Shown: one piece after another, positions 16,103 to 24,981 of the stretch | Layout: every line of letters starts with the position of its first letter | Numbering within the stretch: the stretch's first letter is position 1 | Origin: a virus | IMG/VR virus record: IMGVR_UViG_3300008050_008966 | Coordinates: 1 to 64,000 of that record | Strand: one strand, 5' to 3' | DNA length: 64,000 nt | The notes under the pieces: generated by a model | Databases searched by the model: none | Told to the model about the DNA's origin: nothing | What the model saw: only the letters and a program-made list of their open reading frames with translations | Translations under genes and position numbers: made by a program

Positions 16103-17106
16103 TATTGATAGCATTTGGAACAAGACCTGAATATATTAAAATCAAGCCTTTATTGAAGATTTTCGATGGTAAAGTACCGTTTAGACTCTTGTTTACAGGG
16201 CAACATGTTGATCTATTACCCGATATTAAAGAAGAGATATGTCGTCTAAAAATACAAGATGGCAGGAATCGTCTAGATTCAATTGTTTCTTCAATAATGA
16301 ATAATGATGATATTTTTAAAGATATCGATTCTGTTTTGGTGCAAGGCGATACAACATCTGTTTTTTCTATTGCACTAGCTGCGTTTCATCGTAAAATTAA
16401 AGTAATTCATTTAGAGGCCGGCCTAAGAACATATAATCCGGAGCATCCATATCCAGAAGAGTTGAATAGGCAATTGACTTCTAGAATAGCAGATATACAT
16501 CTTTGCCCAACACAAACAGCATATGATAACCTAGAAGCAGAAAGAGTATCTGGGGAAAAATATATTGTAGGAAATACAGTTTTGGATAATCTGTTGGACG
16601 TCCAAATAGAATATAACGATACCGTTATTGTAACGATGCACCGCCGCGAAAATCATGACAATATGCACATGTGGTTTAAAGAAATTGATGAATTAGCTAA
16701 AGAATATGATGATTTAAAATTTATTTTGCCTATTCACCCGAATCCCAACGTAAAAAAACATGAACATTTATTAAAACATGTTGAAGTTGTTCCTCCAATG
16801 AATTATAATGAATTTATTGAAGAATTGGCTAGTTGTCATTTGATAATAACAGACAGTGGCGGCATCCAGGAAGAAGCTTCGTTTTTAAGAAAAAAATGTT
16901 TAGTTTGTCGAAAAACTACAGAAAGAGCTGAAGGTTTGGGAGTTTTTTCTGAATTGGTAGAAAAACCACGAGATTTAAAAAAAATATTTTCATGGACAAA
17001 CATTGACCCCATACCAGATGAATTTATGGTATGCCCATATGGCGATGGCCGATCAGCAGAAAAAATATATAAAATTTTGTTGGAGAGACTGAATGTCGAA
17101 TTATAA
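16099..17106 (+). CDS. wecB: UDP-N-acetylglucosamine 2-epimerase
   Basis: 335 residues, slightly shorter than the 370-380 usual for WecB/MnaA. Diagnostic features are FGTRPEYIKIKPL at residues 6-18, QGDTTS (D84), LEAGLRT (E106), YPEELNR (E120) and the donor-binding TDSGGIQEEASFL. It should interconvert UDP-GlcNAc and UDP-ManNAc in the cytoplasm. UDP-ManNAc is the direct substrate of a WecC-type dehydrogenase, and a compact enzyme of that family is encoded at 26128. The ATGA overlap with the upstream transferase shows translational coupling. Confidence 0.92.
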   Translation: MILIAFGTRPEYIKIKPLLKIFDGKVPFRLLFTGQHVDLLPDIKEEICRLKIQDGRNRLDSIVSSIMNNDDIFKDIDSVLVQGDTTSVFSIALAAFHRKIKVIHLEAGLRTYNPEHPYPEELNRQLTSRIADIHLCPTQTAYDNLEAERVSGEKYIVGNTVLDNLLDVQIEYNDTVIVTMHRRENHDNMHMWFKEIDELAKEYDDLKFILPIHPNPNVKKHEHLLKHVEVVPPMNYNEFIEELASCHLIITDSGGIQEEASFLRKKCLVCRKTTERAEGLGVFSELVEKPRDLKKIFSWTNIDPIPDEFMVCPYGDGRSAEKIYKILLERLNVEL

Positions 17107-18286
17107 AATTAAATTTATCAACCATGCATGTATGAGTTTCGAGAACGATAAGCATTTGATGTTGGTTGATCCCTGGTTTTCCTCAAAAGTTTTTAATGAT
17201 TCTTGGTCTCTTTTACAAGAAACAGATATTAATAGAATTAATTTTGACAAATTAACTCATATTTTTTATACTCACGAGCACCCAGATCATCTGAATTGGC
17301 CAACACTAAAGCTGATTAGTGAGCGAGCAGTCAACAAAGTTTGGGTCATTGGACTTAAAAGAAAAAATACAAATATCAAAGAGCAATTAGAAAAAATGGG
17401 TTTCGGATATGCAGAATTGAGACCAAATATAGAAACAAAAATTACTTCAACATTTTCCATATGCCAATTTCCAACTGGAATTGATTCTGCACAAGTTTTT
17501 AGAGTTGATAACAAAATTATATTAAATCAAAATGATTGTAAATTGGATCGAAATCAAGTTTTCAACCTAAGGGGCCAATTTCCAAAAATTGATTTATGGC
17601 TTATGCAATTTGGATTGGCTGGATATTATGCCAACAGGGATGACGAGGCTGGATTGCTCCTTGCACAAGAAAAACATCGCGACTTAATTCGTTACTATCA
17701 TGATGAATTTAAGCCGGCTTCTTATATTCCCTTTGCTAGTTTTGTATATTTTTGTAAAGAATACAATTGTTTTTTGAATGATTGGCAAATAACAATGCCG
17801 ATGGTTGAGAAAAATTTTGCAAACTATCCTTTACAGATTGTATTTTATGATGACGAGATATTATTTGATGATTACCAGAATCGCAACAGAGAGAATATTG
17901 AAAAATGGGAAAATATATTCAAAAACAATATTAAACAAATAACAAAATCAAAAGAATGCAGTGAATTGGATATTTTGAAAGAAGCCGATTTATTTGCAAA
18001 TGAATACAGCGCAGACCATAATGCGCCGACATTGTTGTATTTACAATTTTTTGACAATGATAACTTTTTCCATTGTGATTTTAAAAATAAAATATTTAAA
18101 TTCGTTGATGAGGGTGAAATTGATTCAAACAAATTAGCAGGAATTCTTCCAATGGAAGAATTGCATTCTTTTTTTAAATTTCCATGGGGAGCTGATACCT
18201 TGAACATTACCTCATGTTTTGATAAAATCAATGATAATATTTGGCGTAATATGTTAATATGGAAAGATAACCTATATCATAGATAA
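17093..18286 (+). CDS. Metallo-beta-lactamase-fold hydrolase
   Basis: 397 residues. The N-terminal half is an MBL domain: IKFINHACMSFE, LMLVDPWF, and the metal motif HEHPDH at 61-66 after THIFYT. The early strand-loop pattern is like UlaG and the MBL part of CMP-sialic acid hydroxylase, but there is no Rieske Cys/His pair. The C-terminal 150 residues have no recognised domain. MBL proteins of this kind occur in polysaccharide gene clusters, where they may hydrolyse phospho- or nucleotide-sugar intermediates. The start lies 14 bases inside the epimerase gene. Confidence 0.75.
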   Translation: MSNYKIKFINHACMSFENDKHLMLVDPWFSSKVFNDSWSLLQETDINRINFDKLTHIFYTHEHPDHLNWPTLKLISERAVNKVWVIGLKRKNTNIKEQLEKMGFGYAELRPNIETKITSTFSICQFPTGIDSAQVFRVDNKIILNQNDCKLDRNQVFNLRGQFPKIDLWLMQFGLAGYYANRDDEAGLLLAQEKHRDLIRYYHDEFKPASYIPFASFVYFCKEYNCFLNDWQITMPMVEKNFANYPLQIVFYDDEILFDDYQNRNRENIEKWENIFKNNIKQITKSKECSELDILKEADLFANEYSADHNAPTLLYLQFFDNDNFFHCDFKNKIFKFVDEGEIDSNKLAGILPMEELHSFFKFPWGADTLNITSCFDKINDNIWRNMLIWKDNLYHR

Positions 18287-18307
18287 AATTACCGAGAGAT
18301 AAAAATA

Positions 18308-19804
18308 ATGAAAAATAAAACTATATGCTTAATAACGCCTCCATCTCCATTTTTATTGGATGAAAGGGTTTTTCTTCATTTGGGCGTTTTGAAAGTGGCT
18401 TCGAACTTAGAAGCAAATGGATATAAGGTTGATTTTATTGATCTAAGCGGTATTAAAAACTTCTTAGATGTAATTAAAAATTATATTCAGGTTAACGGAG
18501 CTACAACTACATTTGGAATTACAGCAACAACACCACAAGTTCCATTTTCTGTAAAAATATGCAAAATCATTAAAAAACATATGCCAGAAGCAAAAGTAAT
18601 TTTAGGGGGCCCCCATTGTACTTTGATGAATACGGCTGCTAAAATGGAGAAGAAAAAAGGCCTCGAAACGAGCGATCGCGCCACAAAAGATGTAGAAAAG
18701 CTATTATCTATTTTTGATATATTGGTTTGTGGAGACGGCGAGTTATCTATTTTTGAAGCCCTAAAAATACAAAAAGGTATCGTCGACGCTGACGATAAAA
18801 AATCTTCATTATTTCTGAGTAATGACTCTTTTTCAGAATTACCACCGCCGGCGCGCCATTTGGTCGATATGAGCACCTATGAATACAGTATTGAGGGCTT
18901 CAATTCTACTAGTTTGATTGCACAGCTGGGATGTCCTTTTCATTGTACATTTTGCAGCGGAAGAAATTCTCCATTTTTAAGAAAGATCCGCACACGCTCT
19001 AGTGAATCGATTTTGGAAGAGATAGATTTTCTTTATAAAAAATATGGATATCAAGGATTCATGTTTTACGATGACGAACTCAATGTTAACAAAAATATGA
19101 TTTCTCTGATGGATAAAATTACTGATTATCAAGATAAAAATGGAGTCGAATTTAGATTAAGAGGATTCGTAAAAGCTGAATTATTTACAGAAGATCAGGC
19201 TATAGCAATGCGCAGAGCCGGCTTTCGTTGGCTCTTAACGGGATTTGAATCTGGAGATGAGAGGATCCTCCACAATATCAAGAAAGTGGCCACAAGGGAC
19301 GATAATACACGGTGTGTGGAGATAGCAAAGAATAGTGGGCTTAAAGTGAAAGCTTTGATGTCCGTAGGCCACGCCGGCGAAAGTGCAAAAAGTATCGAAA
19401 ACACAAAAAATTGGCTCCTAGAAGTAGAGCCAGAAGATTTTGATTGCACAGTGATAACTACATATCCCGGTTCTCCTTATTTTGATTATGCTGTCAAAGA
19501 AAATGACTATTATGTGTATACAGAAAAGAAAAATGGTGATAAACTATACCAAGCTTCTATTGATTATTTAACCGAATTAGATTTTTATAAAGGAGATCCA
19601 GAAGACGGGTATATATCATATGTGTGGACACAGAACATAACAGCAGAAGCATTGGTAGAAGAAAGAAATAAATTAGAAAACGAAGTAAGAGAAAAATTAA
19701 ATATTCCATTTAATCCCGGCCGGCCAGGTCTTGTTTATGAACATTCAATGGGGATGGGTAATATTAATATTCCTTCTCATATTTTACGAACAACGAGAAA
19801 ATAA
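18308..19804 (+). CDS. B12-binding-domain radical SAM enzyme
   Basis: 498 residues. The N-terminal 190 residues have the Rossmann pattern of B12-binding radical SAM proteins: LITPPSPFLL, LKVASNLEANGYKVDFIDLS and VILGGPHCTL. The classic DxHxxG cobalamin motif is not clear. The radical SAM core has C209-x3-C213-x2-C216 (CPFHCTFC) holding the 4Fe-4S cluster, followed by FMFYDDELNVN and LLTGFESGD. Family members methylate or rearrange unactivated carbons; here a sugar or lipid precursor is plausible from context. ACCGAGAGAT precedes ATG 18308. Confidence 0.85.
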   Translation: MKNKTICLITPPSPFLLDERVFLHLGVLKVASNLEANGYKVDFIDLSGIKNFLDVIKNYIQVNGATTTFGITATTPQVPFSVKICKIIKKHMPEAKVILGGPHCTLMNTAAKMEKKKGLETSDRATKDVEKLLSIFDILVCGDGELSIFEALKIQKGIVDADDKKSSLFLSNDSFSELPPPARHLVDMSTYEYSIEGFNSTSLIAQLGCPFHCTFCSGRNSPFLRKIRTRSSESILEEIDFLYKKYGYQGFMFYDDELNVNKNMISLMDKITDYQDKNGVEFRLRGFVKAELFTEDQAIAMRRAGFRWLLTGFESGDERILHNIKKVATRDDNTRCVEIAKNSGLKVKALMSVGHAGESAKSIENTKNWLLEVEPEDFDCTVITTYPGSPYFDYAVKENDYYVYTEKKNGDKLYQASIDYLTELDFYKGDPEDGYISYVWTQNITAEALVEERNKLENEVREKLNIPFNPGRPGLVYEHSMGMGNINIPSHILRTTRK

Positions 19805-19809
19805 TTAAG

Positions 19810-20718
19810 ATGAAAATTTTACATATAGCAGTTTTTGATAATGCGGGAGTATCTTCGGATACTTCTTTCGCGATCGCCATGGCTAACCGTAGCGATATAG
19901 AAGAGGTATTAGCTTATAATTATAGGCCCCGAGCAGAAGAAATTGGATATGAAAAAAGAGATCTTGAACTTATTCAAATATGCAGAGAAGAACAACCAGA
20001 TTTAGTTCTATTTGTAAAATGTAATATTATGCACACACAAGTCTTTGAAGAATGTAAAAAAATATGCCCTATTGTATATTGGTTCCCAGATCCACTAATA
20101 ACATTTAGGCAAGATCCAGGATTTATGGAGAAAGCAAAAATCAGTGATATGGTGGTTGTTGACAAAAAGAATGTTTTTGACGAAATCAAACCACATAACA
20201 AAAATGTATTTATAATACCAGATGGCTTTGATGCATCGCTTGAAAAACCAAGAGAAGGTCTGGACCAGGAGTATGACGTTAGTTTTATCGGCCAGACGTA
20301 CGGCGATCGCCTAGAAAAATTACAAAAAATAAAGCATAATGCCACTATTATATCAAATGCTTATGGAGTACGTCATTCTGAAACAGTAGCTCGTAGCAAA
20401 ATTAATTTAAATTTCTGTACGAGCGATGGCCCATCTAATAGAATTTATAAAGTTCTGGCGGCGAAAGGGTTTTTATTAACCGATGATTGGATCGACCGCG
20501 ATAAAGAATTTGAAGATGGAAAGCATTTAGTAATTTTTAAAGATATTGACGATTTAAACGAAAAAATATCATATTATTTAGAAAACGAAAAAGAGAGAGA
20601 TCGTATTAGGGAAGAAGGATATAAATTATCTCACAAATATACTAGAGAGATATGGGTTGAAAAATTTCTAAATATTTTTGAAAACAAAGTAGGCAAAAAT
20701 GAAAAAGATTTACTCTAA
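19810..20718 (+). CDS. Putative glycosyltransferase (CgeB-like)
   Basis: 302 residues. ILHIAVFDNAGV at the start, then CPIVYWFPDP, VFIIPDGFDASL and YDVSFIGQTYGDR follow the order in CgeB / Glyco_trans_1_2 proteins. The C-terminal half has the NRIYKVLAAKGFLLTDDW segment that takes the place of the GT4 donor site. It is short for GT-B, with a reduced N-terminal domain. It overlaps the cupin gene by 20 bases. A cytoplasmic transferase in the same glycan pathway is likely. Confidence 0.7.
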   Translation: MKILHIAVFDNAGVSSDTSFAIAMANRSDIEEVLAYNYRPRAEEIGYEKRDLELIQICREEQPDLVLFVKCNIMHTQVFEECKKICPIVYWFPDPLITFRQDPGFMEKAKISDMVVVDKKNVFDEIKPHNKNVFIIPDGFDASLEKPREGLDQEYDVSFIGQTYGDRLEKLQKIKHNATIISNAYGVRHSETVARSKINLNFCTSDGPSNRIYKVLAAKGFLLTDDWIDRDKEFEDGKHLVIFKDIDDLNEKISYYLENEKERDRIREEGYKLSHKYTREIWVEKFLNIFENKVGKNEKDLL

Positions 20719-21118
20719 AATTGATGAAAATAAATTATTGCATATAGTAAATCGCCTAGGGGATATTGATTCAAGAACTGATATTATTCCTGATGATAAT
20801 TTTCTGCAACTTGCGACGCTTAAGTTGCCGATTGGAAAAACTTTTAGACCGCATAGACACAATTGGAAAAAAAATAGTGGAACACAAAATATTGCACAAG
20901 AATCTTGGATTGTGGTGGAAGGAAAAGTAAAGTGTTCCTTTTATGATTTAGATGATAAATTAATTTCAACATATATTTTAAATCCTGGAGATTGTTCAAT
21001 AACTCTCGAAGGTGGTCACACTTACGAGACTTTGGAAGACAATACTATAGTTTACGAATACAAAACTGGCCCATATATGGGGCAAGAACTAGATAAGAGA
21101 TTTTTAGATGGAAAATAA
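20699..21118 (+). CDS. Cupin-fold protein (WbuC-like)
   Basis: 139 residues with a single cupin barrel. Motif 1 is PHRH (H52, H54) and E68 in AQESW; motif 2 contains GGH (H107). These supply a His3-Glu-type metal site. Similar small cupins (WbuC family) sit in O-antigen gene clusters, usually with unproven roles. Sugar isomerisation or epimerisation is possible. It overlaps both neighbours (20 and 11 bases). Confidence 0.7.
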   Translation: MKKIYSKIDENKLLHIVNRLGDIDSRTDIIPDDNFLQLATLKLPIGKTFRPHRHNWKKNSGTQNIAQESWIVVEGKVKCSFYDLDDKLISTYILNPGDCSITLEGGHTYETLEDNTIVYEYKTGPYMGQELDKRFLDGK

Positions 21119-21866
21119 ACAACTTAGTTATGATAATTTTGGTGTCTATATATGGACGAGCAATCAGTTGATGCACTGTGTACCAGCATGGGCTTATTTA
21201 TTTAATAAATTTTGGCCGCGCTCACAAAAAGTTAGAGTTTTGGGATATAATTTGCCAGACTATGAATTACCAGATAATTTTGAATATATATCTTTGGGAA
21301 AACAACGAGGGCCGCAATATTGGTCTGATGACATAAAAGAATATTTTTCTTCTTGTGAACATGAGTGTTTTTATTTAACCACCGAAGATGGATTTATAGT
21401 CGGGAACGTGGACGAAGAAATTTTAGATCTTGCAGTCAAAATTGCTTTGTTAAATCCTGAAAATAAATTTAGTAGATTTAATTTGACAGCAGATGTACAC
21501 CGACGTCCTCAATATTGCCTAAAACAATTTGGAGATTTTAAGCTTATCAAGGCAGAACAATATGCGCGATATAGACAATCTCTATCACATTCGATTTGGA
21601 GAAAAGATAGCTTATTGCGCAAATTAATGCCCAATCAATCTCCGTGGGATTTTGAATTAGATGATGCGAGAGCGATGTATGATAATTTAGATGTTTATGC
21701 AACTGAAGGCAGATATGCTATTCATTGTGGCCATGGATACCAAAGAGGTAAAAAATTAGTTAATTGGTATCAAAACTCATACCATCCAGAGTTTAGTGAT
21801 CATTTTGGTTTAGAAAAAGAAGATATTCAATTTATTGAAAATAAAGGCTGGATGCCCGAGATATAA
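21108..21866 (+). CDS. Putative glycosyltransferase-like protein
   Basis: 252 residues, no secure family. The layout recalls small GT-A-type transferases: YIWTSNQLMHC, a central CFYLTTEDGFIVG that could be a DxD-like metal loop, and aromatic-rich segments near the end (WDFELDDARAMYDNL, AIHCGHGYQRG). It sits among confirmed sugar genes and overlaps the cupin. The assignment is tentative; a sugar-modifying enzyme of another type is possible. Confidence 0.45.
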   Translation: MENKQLSYDNFGVYIWTSNQLMHCVPAWAYLFNKFWPRSQKVRVLGYNLPDYELPDNFEYISLGKQRGPQYWSDDIKEYFSSCEHECFYLTTEDGFIVGNVDEEILDLAVKIALLNPENKFSRFNLTADVHRRPQYCLKQFGDFKLIKAEQYARYRQSLSHSIWRKDSLLRKLMPNQSPWDFELDDARAMYDNLDVYATEGRYAIHCGHGYQRGKKLVNWYQNSYHPEFSDHFGLEKEDIQFIENKGWMPEI

Positions 21867-21883
21867 AATATTTTTAATATTTG

Positions 21884-21892
21884 TGGTATGAT
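21884..21892 (+). promoter_or_regulatory. Candidate extended -10 promoter before the FabH-like gene
   Basis: TGGTATGAT (TG-n-TATGAT) matches the extended -10 form of a sigma-70 promoter and lies 24 bases before ATG 21916. The spacing allows a leader holding AAAGGAAA, the ribosome site. No good -35 is seen, which extended -10 promoters can do without. It falls exactly at the entry to a GC-rich gene pair, consistent with a cargo unit that brought its own promoter. Confidence 0.4.
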
Positions 21893-21915
21893 TAACCCAG
21901 AAAGGAAAAAAAGAA

Positions 21916-22860
21916 ATGAAATATGAAAACGTAACTATTACCGGAATAGGCTCCTATTTGCCCCCCAAAGTGGTTACTAACGCTGATATTGTTAAGGATG
22001 TGGATACCACAGATGAGTGGATATACACCAAACTGGGAATCAGGGAACGCCGCGTTGCAGATAATGAGTCTGTATCAGAGATGGGAACAAAGGCTGCTCG
22101 AAAGGCGCTACTTGACGCCAACTTAGATAAAGAAGATATAGACCTTATTATTGTTGCAACATCGAGCCCCGAGCAGATTTCTCCCGCTACTGCATGCGCG
22201 ATTCATCGAAAGCTCGGGATTAAAAAAAATGTACCCTCTTATGATATTAATGCAGTCTGCTCGGGGTTTTTATATGCCATATCGTTGAGCGCACCTCTCG
22301 TGTCGGTGGGTGCTTATAAAAACGTTTTGATTATTGCCACAGAGGCTTACTCCAACATAACCAACTGGAAAGCGAGGCATTGCGTATTCTTCGGCGACGG
22401 CGCCGGCGCAGTTGTTTTGGGGCCGGCCGAGAAAGGATGGATGGGCGGAACGATAGTAGCCAACGGATCCGGAACGGGCCCGACGGGCTTTGTGGCGCGC
22501 CTGGGTGAACCCTTTGAGATGGTCGGGAAAGAAGTGTGGGACCAGGCCGCAGCCGTCTTGCCCGATTCTATTAGAGAGGTATTAAATAGTTACTCCCTTA
22601 AGGCGGAAGATATCACCATGTTGGTGCCCCATCAGCCCAGTATTAATATTTTAAAACTGGTGGCTAAAGAAGTGGGGCTTCCCATGGAAAAAGTTAAAAC
22701 TGTTATGCACAAGTATGCCAATATAGCGGCCGCATCGATTCCCATTGCCTTAGATGAGGCAATCAAAAAGAGAGAGATTAACTGGGGTGACAAGATTTTA
22801 TTAACCGCTATTGGATCAGGTTGGGCATGGGGGACCATGGTGGTGAACTATGAACGATAA
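21916..22860 (+). CDS. 3-oxoacyl-ACP synthase III (FabH-like)
   Basis: 314 residues, close to the 317 of E. coli FabH. The thiolase-fold triad is complete: C115 in NAVCSGF, H239 in PHQPS and N269 in YANIAAASIP. TDEWIYTKLGIRERR near residue 33 and GDGAGAVVLG near 155 are also typical. FabH joins an acyl-CoA to malonyl-ACP; FabH-like enzymes also make acyl groups for sugar N-acylation. The gene is far more GC-rich than its neighbours (hand count: 65% at 22381-22440 against 28% at 21241-21300), a strong sign of recent transfer. It overlaps the acyltransferase by 11 bases, so the two act as a unit. Confidence 0.92.
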   Translation: MKYENVTITGIGSYLPPKVVTNADIVKDVDTTDEWIYTKLGIRERRVADNESVSEMGTKAARKALLDANLDKEDIDLIIVATSSPEQISPATACAIHRKLGIKKNVPSYDINAVCSGFLYAISLSAPLVSVGAYKNVLIIATEAYSNITNWKARHCVFFGDGAGAVVLGPAEKGWMGGTIVANGSGTGPTGFVARLGEPFEMVGKEVWDQAAAVLPDSIREVLNSYSLKAEDITMLVPHQPSINILKLVAKEVGLPMEKVKTVMHKYANIAAASIPIALDEAIKKREINWGDKILLTAIGSGWAWGTMVVNYER

Positions 22861-23335
22861 TATTCTTACATTACTGCGCCGCGTCGGAGAGGACGTCCGG
22901 ATTAGCGAGTTGGCCCTGATTAGTCGTCCCCATTTAGTTGAGATGGGGAGCCATATAGCTATAGACATGTGGACATATATATCCACCGAAACGATTTTGG
23001 GAGATTATATTCATATCGCGCCGAGCGTATCGATTATAGGAGGAGCCAATGCGCACCTAACCATGGGGAACTTTACAAATATTGGTTCTGGAGGGCGTAT
23101 TGTGTGCGCCACTGATGATTTTAGTCAAGGTTTAATTTCTCCGGTTGTTCCGTTAGAGCATCGCACGGTAATAAGCGAGCCAGTGGTGTTTGAAGATTTT
23201 GCCACCCTGGGAGTCAACTGTTCAGTTTTGCCCGGTGTTACGATCGGCGAAGGATGTATAGTGGGAGCCAACTCGGTGGTTACCAGGGACACTGAGCCGT
23301 GGATGATCTATGCGGGATCCCCAGCTCGCCCAGTC
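21935..23335. other. GC-rich insert covering the FabH-like and acyltransferase genes
   Basis: The composition changes from about 28% GC before this block to 47-65% within it (hand-counted 60-base lines 22021, 22381 and 23221 give 47, 65 and 53%), then falls to 27% at 23341-23400. Both edges lie inside coding sequence: the first few codons of the FabH-like gene and the last 18 or so codons of the acyltransferase are AT-rich like the phage. That points to an acquired segment trimmed or recombined into phage sequence. No flanking direct repeat was found by eye. Confidence 0.6.
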
Positions 23336-23389
23336 AAAAAACGTGAAAAAGAAAGAATTCTAGAAAGTGCAGCAGATTTAGGATATTAA
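22850..23389 (+). CDS. Left-handed beta-helix acyltransferase
   Basis: 179 residues with hexapeptide-repeat pattern from residue 25 to 160 (HIAIDMWTYI, TILGDYIHIAPSVSI, TLGVNCSVLPGVTIGEGCIVGANSVV) and the closing AGSPARPVKKR typical of this superfamily. Trimeric enzymes of this type acylate amino or hydroxyl groups of nucleotide sugars from acyl-CoA. Next to a FabH-like synthase and near an aminotransferase, N-acylation of an amino sugar is a good guess. The last 18 codons switch to AT-rich phage-like composition, so the C-terminus may be a recombinant product. Confidence 0.85.
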   Translation: MNDNILTLLRRVGEDVRISELALISRPHLVEMGSHIAIDMWTYISTETILGDYIHIAPSVSIIGGANAHLTMGNFTNIGSGGRIVCATDDFSQGLISPVVPLEHRTVISEPVVFEDFATLGVNCSVLPGVTIGEGCIVGANSVVTRDTEPWMIYAGSPARPVKKREKERILESAADLGY

Positions 23390-23390
23390 A

Positions 23391-24326
23391 ATGAAAAATT
23401 ATATAAAAGATAAAGAGGCCTTGACTATTCCTTGGGTTGAGTCGCCTTTTTTTTATAGCTTGCTTGAAAATTCTGAATATACGGAAGAGCAAAAGTCTCT
23501 GTGCACCAAATATCATGAAGATGGGTATATTATTATAGACTTAAACCTGACAGAAGAGGAAATACAAGAAGTTGTTAATGACATGTACACAGCTCTTGAA
23601 AGAGAGTCAACTGTTTATCATGCGGACCACTTTCAATACACAGAAAGTAGACGAATATTTGAACTTTGGAAGCAAAGTAATGCATCCGCAAACTTATGTT
23701 TAAATAAAAAAGTTCTAGATACACTGGAATTATTATATGGCAGAGAACCATATCCATTTTCAACGATTAACTTTTTTAAAGGTAGCAATCAGCCGCTACA
23801 TAGCGATATAATACATTTTCATAGCAACCCACCACTTTGGATGGCTGGTGTTTGGGTGGCCTTCGAAGATGTGGATGAAACTAATGGATCATTAAAAATT
23901 ATTCCTGGAAGCCATAAATGGGGGTTATGGGAATATGACGAATTAGGTCTCCCACATCCGGATGATATTGAAAACGGTGAAGAAGTTAATTATAGAGAAT
24001 ATGAACACTTTTTAGTCGAGCTAGTCAAAGAGAAGAAAGCGGAATCATATGTAACAAAATTAAAAAAGGGCCAAGCTTTAATATGGCCGGCCAATATGTT
24101 ACACGGAGGATGTAACATAGAAGGAATCACCGATTTAGAAAAAACAAGACTTACGCAAGCACAGCATTATTTTTTTAAAGGCTGTAATCAATACTATCAT
24201 CCAATGTTCACAAAGAAATATGAAGGAAAGTATGCTTCTAAATGGTGCGACGATAATAATAATATACGGACATATTTAGAAAGCGGCTCGGTTAAAATAT
24301 TTGATAAAGTGCTGGAAATAAAATAA
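23391..24326 (+). CDS. PhyH-family Fe(II)/2-oxoglutarate dioxygenase
   Basis: 311 residues. The iron site is H137-x-D139 (LHSD) and H238 (MLHGG); DETNGSLKIIPGSHKWG between them and the later RLTQAQHYFF are standard in phytanoyl-CoA dioxygenase-like proteins. The N-terminal helix region (EDGYIIIDLNLTEEEI) starts the fold. Members hydroxylate lipids, acyl chains, amino acids or sugars. Here the substrate could be the acyl or sugar part made by neighbours. It starts one base after the acyltransferase stop and is AT-rich like the phage backbone, unlike that gene. Confidence 0.85.
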   Translation: MKNYIKDKEALTIPWVESPFFYSLLENSEYTEEQKSLCTKYHEDGYIIIDLNLTEEEIQEVVNDMYTALERESTVYHADHFQYTESRRIFELWKQSNASANLCLNKKVLDTLELLYGREPYPFSTINFFKGSNQPLHSDIIHFHSNPPLWMAGVWVAFEDVDETNGSLKIIPGSHKWGLWEYDELGLPHPDDIENGEEVNYREYEHFLVELVKEKKAESYVTKLKKGQALIWPANMLHGGCNIEGITDLEKTRLTQAQHYFFKGCNQYYHPMFTKKYEGKYASKWCDDNNNIRTYLESGSVKIFDKVLEIK

Positions 24327-24390
24327 GAATGTTAAAAAAAATGCACTAGAAATAGATTTAAGCGTATTAAGTTGACGCAAGAGGAAAAAT
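24327..24390 (+). promoter_or_regulatory. 64-base gap with small hairpin and ribosome site
   Basis: The gap holds GCGT-ATTAAGTTG-ACGC (24361-24377), a 4-bp stem around a 9-base loop, too weak for a terminator, followed by AAGAGGAAAAAT as the ribosome site for ATG 24391. No clear promoter is seen. Confidence 0.2.
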
Positions 24391-24981
24391 ATGAGTTTTG
24401 ATATAATTGAAAATTTTGAAAATGAAATAGCTAATTTTTTTGGCGCGCCCCATGCTACGGCTGTTGATTGCTGTACACACGGACTAGAACTTTGCTTGAG
24501 ATACAAAAAAATAAAACATTTTTCGGTACCTAAAAGAACTTATATTTCTGTACCTTTTTTGGCTAAAAAATTAAACATCGAATTTGATTGGAAAGACGAA
24601 GATTGGCAAGATTATTATTATCTAGGCGGTACTAATATTATTGACGCCGCGGTTTTATGGGAGCAAAATAGTTATATTCCTGGTACCTTGATGTGTGTTA
24701 GTTTTCAATTTCGTAAACATTTAAGTCTAGGAAGAGGGGGAATGATTTTATTAGATAATAAAAATATTGCTTTGGACTTAAAAAAAATGTCATATGATGG
24801 TAGGCTACCTGATATGCCATGGCGCGAACAAAATATAAAATCTATTGGCTATCATTACTACATGACTCCGGAAACTGCAGAAAAAGGTCTTTCAAAACTT
24901 CCGAAAGCTACGGCAACAACACCTAAAAAATGGACCTTAAATGATTGGCCAGATCTAACAAAAATGGATATTTTTAAATGA
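24391..24981 (+). CDS. Half-length DegT/DnrJ/EryC1-type aminotransferase
   Basis: 196 residues, about half the 370-400 usual for sugar aminotransferases. The PLP-domain signatures are present: FFGAPHATAVDCCTHGLEL for the cofactor phosphate, IIDAA (D85) contacting the pyridine nitrogen, and the Schiff-base lysine K109 in SFQFRKHLSLGRGG. The C-terminal small domain is almost absent and the reading frame is intact, so this is not an obvious frameshift. It might work as a compact enzyme or have lost activity. Right before GDP-mannose dehydratase it would fit a perosamine-type amino-transfer step. Confidence 0.75.
   Translation: MSFDIIENFENEIANFFGAPHATAVDCCTHGLELCLRYKKIKHFSVPKRTYISVPFLAKKLNIEFDWKDEDWQDYYYLGGTNIIDAAVLWEQNSYIPGTLMCVSFQFRKHLSLGRGGMILLDNKNIALDLKKMSYDGRLPDMPWREQNIKSIGYHYYMTPETAEKGLSKLPKATATTPKKWTLNDWPDLTKMDIFK

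Noticed and set aside
24361-24377. Rho-independent terminator
   Set aside because: The stem is only 4 bp and is not followed by a T-run; it precedes a ribosome site instead.
24391-24981. Pseudogene call for the short aminotransferase
   Set aside because: Frame, start, ribosome site and catalytic residues are intact and the following gene overlaps it neatly, so it was kept as a compact gene.
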